27,687 nt of DNA from Bigelowiella natans CCMP2755 (taxonomy: Eukaryota; Cercozoa; Chlorarachniophyceae): positions 1-27,687 of the forward strand of contig ADNK01003184.1 of NCBI GenBank assembly GCA_000320545.1, written 5' to 3'. Positions 21,475-27,687 of the stretch are shown here, piece after piece. Numbering within the stretch: position 1 is the stretch's first letter; every line of letters starts with the position of its first letter. The notes beneath the pieces are model-generated. The model ran no database searches. It was given only the letters and a program-made list of their open reading frames with translations, and was not told the origin of the DNA. A program made the translations under genes and the position numbers.

Positions 21475-22308
21475 ATAAATTTATTCACGCTTGTGAGGGT
21501 TTCGATCGGTGTGCATGAGAGAGTTAAACTCTCTTTATAATTCTACTACTATTGCGTCGCCAGTCTCCTGTGCCTGCTATATCCACATCTGCTCTCCCTT
21601 CCACCTCCCCCTTGCCCATCCACTCCGTCGCGCCACTGGTGGCGATCTAATGCGACAACAAAGGTACGGCAGTAACAACACGCTTGCTGCAGCTGTGGTG
21701 GCTTTGAACGATGATGGCCTTCTGGTGCTACACAATTCGCCTGTGGAAGATCCGCGGCAAGGTACGATGCTGCTGGTGATGGGTAGCAGAGCGATGAGGG
21801 TGAGGGGGCTTTCCCTTCACTCTTTCTTGCGCAGTAGTAGTAGTAGTAGTTCTAGAGCTAGTGCTAGTGGTAGTTCTGCTGGATCATCGTGATTTGCATA
21901 GGTCAAGGGACGCCTTTTCTTCTTCGATGGCGCGGCGGAAGAGAAGCTGAAGAAGACGGGGCAAAGGTGCCGCAGTCGGCGCACTCCTCCTCGTCCTCCC
22001 CCTCCCCCTCGGGACTGGACGACTCTTTTCGACTCGATATGGGGGATGGCGCAGATGCAGAAAGCAGCGGGGGGGGAGGGTTTTTGCCGGTGGCGTGGCC
22101 TGCATGCCACTCACAGCATTTCCCTGGGTCGAACCTATGCACGCTCTCCTGCTTTCGACGCATGGCGCGAGGCGACTATGGCATTTTGGATTTTATCCGA
22201 GGCGAGACGACGAGGAATGACGATGGTGCCGAACGCCAGACGGGTGCCGCCGTCGTAGGTTTCACGGTGAATGGGGGCGATTGGTCTTGCAAAAAGGTTG
22301 TGGCCTGA
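18928..22308 (+). CDS. secreted class C beta-lactamase / LACTB-like serine hydrolase (9 exons, 665 aa)
   Basis: Exons: 18928-19247, 19326-19382, 19478-19759, 20045-20202, 20299-20410, 20626-20943, 21171-21416, 21664-21761, 21902-22308; all GT-AG and in phase (1998 nt). The signal peptide begins MKIPYPAHLLLLL. Exon 2, only 57 nt, encodes KYCVGSVSKIFT with the serine-acylase SxxK (Ser120-Lys123). Exon 3 gives LMLFQLRDQGLLPQGLDT and HSSG. Exon 4 gives the second motif YSN (Tyr226-Asn228) in TLYSNLGIAVLG. Exon 5 has SVYTSAADMTR. Exon 7 has KLG (Lys417) where KTG or HTG is usual, then VPSLSLGVFAAV. This is the S12/beta-lactamase (PF00144) layout of LACTB and LACTBL1, which hydrolyse peptides or related amides; the substrate here is unknown. 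A serine run near residue 300 is encoded by TCA/TCG repeats, and the last exon is a low-complexity Ser/Gly-rich, Cys-containing extension. Introns carry TA, CA and GT microsatellites. Confidence 0.85.
19976..20013. repeat. (TA)n microsatellite in intron 3 of gene F
   Basis: Nearly pure TA run within the intron 19760-20044. Confidence 0.95.
20521..20553. repeat. (CA)n-(CG)n repeat in intron 5 of gene F
   Basis: Pure AC followed directly by pure CG, an alternating purine-pyrimidine stretch capable in principle of Z-DNA; within intron 20411-20625. Confidence 0.95.
21117..21131. repeat. poly-C tract in intron 6 of gene F
   Basis: Fifteen C residues about 40 bp before the acceptor of exon 7 (21171). 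Confidence 0.9.
21434..21472. repeat. (GT)n microsatellite in intron 7 of gene F
   Basis: GT run starting about 17 bp after the donor of exon 7. Confidence 0.95.
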
Positions 22309-24010
22309 GCCACTTGGGATTAGCGAGATAGTAGGTCATGTAAATGTGGACGTGCGTGTACAAATGCCGTGCTAGCGTGTGTACTATGCAAAAGCATCGC
22401 ATTTGCATAGTAGAGCCTCAAATGTGCACGTACGTCTCGAGTTAGTTGTTTGCAACCACTATGCCTAGTTCTTGAGTTTCCAAATGTCCACTACATACAG
22501 ATGAAGCTGTTCCTTTAATTTCATTTGCATGACAACAATTTCGGCGCACAGCAGCACTGCATTATTCTGTGAGAAGGAGCACATGCTAGCATGCATGTCC
22601 TGGCTCAATGCATGCATGCAAACTTTCGTTCGCTGCGAACAGCACGAGCCGGCCAGCAACCTGTGAAAGATGCATCAGCGTTGGGAAATGGAATTCGGAG
22701 TTTGGAACGTTGGTGTCATACAGCTCGACCCTCGCTAGCTAGCTAGCTCGGGACGCGCACGCTGTGCACAGTGAAGTGCAATGTGTGGGGTGGGTTTTGA
22801 CTGACACGACGAGGACTAGCTAGCTAGAGGATTCCAGCTTTGTTGGTGGAACTTTGCTAGTTTGTGCGACATGAATTTTCAGCAGACCACGTCAATGATG
22901 CATCAGAATTAATGGAGTGTTTTGCATTTTGCTTGATAATCTTTTTCATTGTGCATGTGTTCAAGCTCTCGAAGGCCCTCAATGATCACATCCGCATGCA
23001 GTCTCTGCTAATCTGGAATCATATGCCGACAAGTGTTCAGGCCAAGCACTGCAAGGCTAGTGATTGGTGTGGGCGCAAGACCTTTCTAGCTTTGCAGAAA
23101 AAGATGGGAGGGCCGGCTAGCAGAGGGAACCCAACTTGACGAGACATGCAGCAGATCCAAGAGACGTGCTGTGCACCTGCGGCGGTGCATGTTATGTTCC
23201 GCTTGCATGTGTGCATCTGTCTCGTCTGACAAAACGTGACACACAAAACCGCATGAAAAACACGTTTGTCCTCGATCTGCAATGGAATGACCATGCATGA
23301 TCATGCGCACGTGTGTTCTCTCAGCGAGCACCAATGGCATGAGACGGATGCAATGAAGTGATTGGACATTTTCAGTGGTCATCCCAATGATGTGCCAGTG
23401 CATCTAAATTCATTGTGTCAGTCTCGCACTGGCTCGCCACTTTTGATTGCGCAATGACACCGCGCATGATGTGCATCGCAGCACCGAGTAGATGTGACCT
23501 TCGTCCAGCCGACAATGCATCCATCAGTGCATCGCATCTGCTTCGCTCAGGTCTGCACACAACTGTGCATGACAAACTGCAGGACTGTCTAGCTGTGGCC
23601 GCTGTGTGTGAGCAAAAAGGCGGAAATTGGGAAACCGATCATGCTGCTGCTAATGGATGACAAAAACGCTGTCATTGTAGCTGGCATGATGACACTGGTG
23701 AGCTACAACAACGAGGAGAATGAGACACATCGAAACGAAACAGCTTGCTACTTGGCGGATCAAGTTGCTAAATGTTGTGTGGAAGTGTCACACGTGACCA
23801 CGGATCGTGCATGCACATGTAAGCTGCCATGGACTAGTGGACACTGCTGTTTGTTTCAACGTCCCACTTTTCCCTTTGTGAACGACAACAACATGCAGTT
23901 CAACAACATGCAGTGTTAAGGTCAAAATCGTCACAAGGGACAACATCGAGTCGTTGAATTCTTATATTCCTTGAGTGTACACCATGCACATGCTAGATGT
24001 TGGTCAGCAC
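22309..24010. other. convergent intergenic region, no recognised gene
   Basis: 1.7 kb between the 3' ends of genes F (plus) and G (minus). It contains the hairpin at 22349-22436, a GCTAGCTAGCTAGCTC word near 22735-22750, and from about 22860 a block rich in TGCA, CATG and CA/TG steps. ORFs at 22864-23139, 23415-23660 and 23608-23919 show no domain and overlap one another in different frames. They are most likely chance or decayed. Confidence 0.5.
22349..22436. repeat. 88-bp imperfect inverted repeat / long hairpin
   Basis: The inner arms ACTATGCAAA (22383-22392) and TTTGCATAGT (22402-22411) are perfectly complementary, extended one pair by T22382/A22412, around a 9-nt loop. The outer arms 22349-22366 and 22419-22436 pair at 14 of 18 positions. 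The element lies 41 bp after the stop codon of gene F. It could be a 3'-UTR stem, a small-RNA hairpin or a short MITE-like element. Confidence 0.7.
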
Positions 24011-25275
24011 TCACCGGAGGCACCGAGATTCGTCAACGAGGCTTAAGGTCATGACTTTCGATTCGTAATTGATTCCCCACAGCTTAAAGCCAGCATTTGC
24101 AGATATGAGTATCTCATGCTCTCTTGGAAGTGCTGACACATCTGATACATCCGCAACGCAGTTTCTATTCCCCCTTTTCAGAATTATTTTCTGTATCCAT
24201 GAACCAAAATTTTGCGCAACGGATTTTTCCTTCGACGCCGATGTAAAACCACGGAAATATATTATTTCTCCGATTCTGCAATGATATTCGAACAGGAGTG
24301 GCATAGAAATATCTAACCCTCTCCATACAACATCGGGTAGCTTCTCAGTCATGTGATAGACTGCACGGCTTAGCAGGATGGTGTACTGAATCACCACGCT
24401 GTTGCCTGTATCGTTGTATAGATTTGTGTTGAGGTCACGGAAGAAGTTACTGTTTTTAGTGTAGATTCGCTTCAATATCTTCGAGTCTTTCAGGTCATAA
24501 TCACTCTTGAATTCTCGCAAATCCCATTTTCTGTTAATGTTTACGTAGATAAACACAATATCAAGCAGATACGAAGAATCCTCAATCCACATATTCATAT
24601 CATTGTTCATTATGATATCAACATTCTTGTTGTTACATACAAAATTGTAATCAGAACTATTATGTTCTTTAACGTATTTATGCCTGTGGAACAGTAATAA
24701 TCTACCGTGAATTTCGATGCAGCAGTGTTGAGGATCTTGCTGCATGTCAACCTATTTGTGCGCTTCACAGTTACGTTGATACTGACTTGGTCCTCAAGAC
24801 GTTCCATTGGCGATTTGAAATCTTCCATTTCGCAATCGTCGTCATCGTTCCCATGAACTGCATCGAACTCCCATTGAGGATGGTAGTAGCCACAGTCATA
24901 ATTTGCGAGCCGGTAGCAACTCTGGAGAGAGGGGACAAAATGTTACAGCCAATTTTGCAAGTATGCGTTCTTACGTATTCTAACACCGCATCCGACTGTC
25001 ACAATTTCTCATCAGCGTATTCACATCAAAAGTGAGCATCTACGTATCTACGGCATGATAGAACTGTGTGCATTCAGTACCACTCCCCATTTGCAGCGAG
25101 GATGGAAGAAGCAGCAATTTCCGTTCCGGACATAGCTGCATGCTGTTCTGTTTTGGCAAATGGACATGCTGTTTCCGTTGTGGGAACTCGAGGAGGGTTC
25201 GATCGAGTTCTTGAGAGGGTTGGCACGTTGGCACTCTCTCCACTCCTTCCTTTTTCTTCTTCCTCTGTTTGCCAT
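24011..25275 (-). CDS. tandem CCCH zinc-finger / mono-ADP-ribosyltransferase (3 exons, ~345 aa)
   Basis: Exons 25081-25275, 24752-24921 and 24011-24683, with introns of 159 and 68 bp. The splice joining exons 1 and 2 is supported by the protein: it creates two fingers with identical spacing C-x5-C-x7-C-x3-H-P (Cys40/46/54-His58 and Cys61/67/75-His79), exactly 21 residues apart. Such fingers commonly bind RNA. After an acidic linker (GNDDDDCE), exon 3 carries an R-S-ExE ADP-ribosyltransferase fold: Arg243 in VVWRGLD, Ser270 in YFRGFTSAS, and Glu310-His-Glu312 in REHEILISANAGFKL. In this class ExE favours transfer of ADP-ribose from NAD to arginine. There is no signal peptide, so an intracellular role is likely. 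Exon 3 is AT-rich and Asn-rich, unlike its flanks. The stop TGA overlaps a good donor (CTCCG/GTGAGT), so a further 3' exon is possible. The 5' end is uncertain: the frame is open upstream to ATG 25392. An unusual heat-shock-element array lies upstream. Confidence 0.75.
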
Positions 25276-25701
25276 AGTGCGACTTGGAACACATGATTGT
25301 CGCACATCATAGGAACCACCTATTTTGTCATTTTCCAGACTACCTCGACTTCCGACTACCGAAGTAGTTGGCACTGAAATTCCAAAAATCACCCAAAGTG
25401 CTACTGGTCATCAATCATTAGGTCACATGAGCCGCTTTCCATGTCGCGCTGCTGCAACGGACTGCGTCCCAACATCTGCATGTCGCCCGTCGCACCAGCG
25501 ACAACAGTGTGCTGGCAAGTCCTCGCAATGATTTTTGTTGATGGCCTTCAACAATTGCATTTGTGCATCGTTTCATGGCTCTGAGTCAGGGAGAGGCGAA
25601 CCTGCAATTGTCAGCGGTGTGGTCGCGCCACCCACGATTGAGGAGCCGTCGCAGCATGCGCACGCCCGTTGATGCTGCGTGCTGCGCTGTGCACCTGCGC
25701 A
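25276..25701. other. 5' flank of gene G
   Basis: 426 bp between the predicted start of the CCCH-ADP-ribosyltransferase gene and the heat-shock-element-like array. It may hold the core promoter, leader and possibly an upstream exon, since the gene's frame is open to 25392. No TATA box is recognised. Confidence 0.4.
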
Positions 25702-25916
25702 CGGAAGTTCTCAGAACTTCGAGAACCTTCCAGAGAATTCGAGAACATTCCGGAAGCTTCGAGAATCTTCCACAACGTTCGAGAATTCTCCCGAAGTTTC
25801 GAGAATTCTCCGGAAGCTTCGAGAGCGTTCCAGAAACTTCGGGAATCTTCCAGAACACTCGAGAGAATTCGAGAGAATTCTGGAAGATTCGAGAATCTTC
25901 GCGAATGCGCCGGAAC
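25702..25916. promoter_or_regulatory. giant heat-shock-element-like array (alternating TTC / GAA every 5 bp)
   Basis: From 25717 to 25906 the sequence divides into 38 consecutive pentamers that alternate nTTCn and nGAAn without a gap. Thirty match exactly (16 of 19 TTC, 14 of 19 GAA) and the other eight differ by one base. A less regular lead-in (25702-25716) and one trailing GGAAC extend it. Units also alternate at 20 bp: TTCGAGAA then TTCCnGAA. Heat-shock factor trimers bind three or more inverted nGAAn units, so this array could bind many trimers side by side. It lies about 430-640 bp upstream of the predicted start of gene G. All six reading frames are open across it, a by-product of the pentamer pattern. 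Alternative: a 10/20-bp minisatellite without regulatory function. Confidence 0.7.
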
Positions 25917-27330
25917 CCAATGCGCACATGCCAAAACGCAGCGCAAGTCACAAGTCATCACCAGAACTCAAAAGCACACGAGACCGCGTGTTGACTTTGC
26001 AACATCAACAGCACAGTCCCGCGCACAAAAGCTGAGCAGCTGCTGCAAGCCCGCTGAAAGCAATGTTTTGGCAAAAGCTGTTCGTTGTGGAAGCAGAGAT
26101 TTTCACTCCTGGTGGCGAGAGTCGGAATCAGACTCTCTCGAGTCCAGAAGTCACACGCTGGCACGGTCAATCGACGAACAAACAATTCGATCCTTCTGAT
26201 GTTTGGGGGCAAGAACTCAACACACTGCTGCTGCTGCCCCTTCGAAAAATGCCCAGATGAGCACAAAAGAGGGTTGCTGGAAGGTCTTGAGGTGCAGTTG
26301 CTTGCACGTGTGTTTGCAGCCAACAGCACAAACGTTGATTGCACCCTCCCATGCCAGCACGCTGCATGGCGTCTCACAGTCTCCTCGACTCGCTAGCTGC
26401 GCTCAGCCAGTCAGGCTTGCCACCGGCGCATGCGACAAACGCTGCAATCTGGCAATCATGAACAGCACATTGCTGCCACAAGCACCAACCAGTCCAGCAG
26501 TGCGGAAAACGGACAAAGCAAGAAAGCCAGCGCTGCACGTCCCGCCACAAACGAATCACAGAACGACGATGCGCCTAGCTGGATTCGCGCCAACACATCC
26601 ATCGCAGCTCTGGCGGAGCTAGCGACAATGTGATGGACTGGGCATCGCAACAGCGTGTGCATTGCGTGTCTGTGATCAATGCGCAATCACATCACACGTC
26701 AGCATGCATGTGTGCTGGTGTGCGCCCAATGAAAAGTCTGCCACCACGACCACCATGCCACTCTAGCATTGCATGACTGCATGCTGCCATTTGGCCATGC
26801 CATCATCTGGACTGTTGCATTGCTGACACTTTTGCTTCGCATGTGCGTCCAACAGATGAATGCAATGCAATGTGCGCTGCGGCACATCTGAACATGGTCA
26901 TTGACATCAAGTGAGCAGTGCAATGCAGACCAATGGGCTCCAAATCCTCAACAACTTGTTTCATTTGAGATGACAGTTGTCACACGTGCTGCACACACAG
27001 CACTGCACACAGCTAGACAGTCATGACCGACTTGTTGATGGACACGAGACAAAAGGCAACGTGCTCACGCAGTGCGCTCTCACACACAAGCAACATGCAA
27101 TGTGTGCAAATGAACACATGTGTGCACATGTGTGCACATGCATGTGCACATGTTGCACATTGTGCATTTGATTTGTGTCATGTGTGAGTGTCCGAGTGTG
27201 CAGAGCATGTGTTTGCATGCTCTTGTGCATGCACAGTGTCATTGCGATCTCCTAGCAGGTCATGCATTGTCATCATCATCATCGTCGTGCACGCACTTCC
27301 CATGCGTCGGGAGGTCCAACCCTTAACCCG
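25917..27330. other. TG/CA- and TGCA-rich flank, no recognised gene
   Basis: About 1.4 kb with very frequent TGCA, CACA, TGTG and CATG words and many short ORFs in all frames, none with a recognisable domain. The character resembles that of 22.9-24.0 kb on the other side of gene G. It includes the palindromic stretch at 27117-27166 and a CATCAT/CATCGT run near 27270. Confidence 0.5.
27131..27150. repeat. 20-bp perfect palindrome
   Basis: TGTGCACATGCATGTGCACA equals its own reverse complement. It sits within a longer alternating purine-pyrimidine stretch (27117-27166) of TGTGCACA and ACATGT words that could extrude as a cruciform or form Z-DNA. Confidence 0.9.
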
Positions 27331-27609
27331 TCGCCAGTAGTGAGAGCGAGAAGTACACTAACTAAATAGTATGTGTAGTATAAATATATATTCTTTTCAG
27401 TCGTTCACTAGCTTATTCACTTGCTTCTTTGATGTAAAAATCTCTTGAAAGGCGGCGGTACGAATGACATATTTGAGGGGGGGTCTCTAGCTGCTAATCA
27501 TGGTGGGAGGGGGGCTAGGCACTTCAAGCATCGTCGTTAGTCTTGCTTTCATTCAAGTTTCTGGATGGGAAAGAGAGATAGAGGGGCGAGGAGGGGGGGG
27601 GGGGAGGGA

Positions 27610-27650
<41 letters not shown>

Positions 27651-27687
27651 AAGTAGAGTAGAGGAAGGAAGTAGTAGGAGGACGACG
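27331..27687. other. right edge: G-rich and (GA)n sequence
   Basis: An AT-rich patch near 27360-27400 is followed by G-rich runs (27475-27484, 27505-27514, 27592-27604), a near-pure (GA)n at 27612-27648, and purine-rich sequence to the window end. No coding signal is seen. Confidence 0.7.

Noticed and set aside
22864-23139. 91-codon plus-strand ORF with a hydrophobic segment
   Set aside because: No recognisable domain, no splice partners in phase and local TG/CA-biased composition; treated as chance or decayed sequence.
23608-23919. 103-codon plus-strand ORF
   Set aside because: No family features; overlaps other-frame ORFs of similar length in the same biased block.
25197-25225. GGTTCGATC resembling a tRNA T-arm
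   Set aside because: No acceptor stem, anticodon arm or A box could be placed around it.
25563-26199. Overlapping long ORFs in all six frames over the TTC/GAA array
   Set aside because: Openness is explained by a pentamer pattern that rarely makes stop codons; no frame has a family match. Kept only as a low-interest observation.
1-27687. CRISPR array, prokaryotic operon or prophage
   Set aside because: No direct repeats with regular spacers, no Shine-Dalgarno-led gene strings; all confident genes are spliced eukaryotic genes.

Overview
Eukaryotic nuclear DNA. Every gene that could be rebuilt is interrupted by GT-AG introns, joined here by checking reading phase exon by exon. There are no operons, and CA/GT, GA, TA and poly-C microsatellites are abundant. 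The gene content fits an intron-rich protist or microalga: a prominin-like pentaspan membrane protein, a secreted transglutaminase-like protein, a class C beta-lactamase-like protein, a flavin/pyridoxamine-oxidase-like protein, and a CCCH-finger ADP-ribosyltransferase. The species cannot be named from this sequence.

Layout: possible 3' exons of an unidentified gene (1-616); A, secreted transglutaminase-like, minus, 4 exons (1321-2863); B, TPR/kinesin-light-chain-like, plus, 7 exons (3255-6289); S, small SVIP-like p97-binding protein, minus, 3 exons (7080-7651); C, uncertain plus-strand exons (7767-8107); D, pyridoxamine-5'-phosphate-oxidase-like FMN protein, plus, 14 exons (8269-11311); E, prominin-like, minus, 43 exons (12547-18339); F, secreted beta-lactamase/LACTB-like serine hydrolase, plus, 9 exons (18928-22308); G, tandem CCCH zinc fingers fused to an R-S-ExE mono-ADP-ribosyltransferase, minus, 3 exons (24011-25275). 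The seven confident genes alternate strands without exception (- + - + - + -), so each intergenic stretch is either a divergent promoter region or a convergent 3' region.

The strongest unexplained signal lies upstream of gene G. At 25702-25916 the DNA is an almost unbroken run of alternating TTC and GAA pentamers. The core is 38 consecutive 5-bp units (25717-25906), 30 of them matching exactly. This is the binding pattern of heat-shock factor, far longer than the few units of ordinary heat-shock elements, and it sits about 430-640 bp upstream of the predicted start of G. A stress-controlled RNA-binding ADP-ribosyltransferase is the attractive reading, but a minisatellite with no regulatory role is not excluded.

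Genes A, B, D and F have moderate to large introns that carry most of the microsatellites. Gene E is AT-richer, with 42 short introns and no microsatellites. The flanks 22.9-24.0 kb and 25.3-27.3 kb are rich in TG/CA and TGCA and contain no recognisable gene. The genes share no obvious pathway; four products (A, E, F by signal peptide or membrane segments, S by a possible myristoylation site) are likely membrane-associated or exported.
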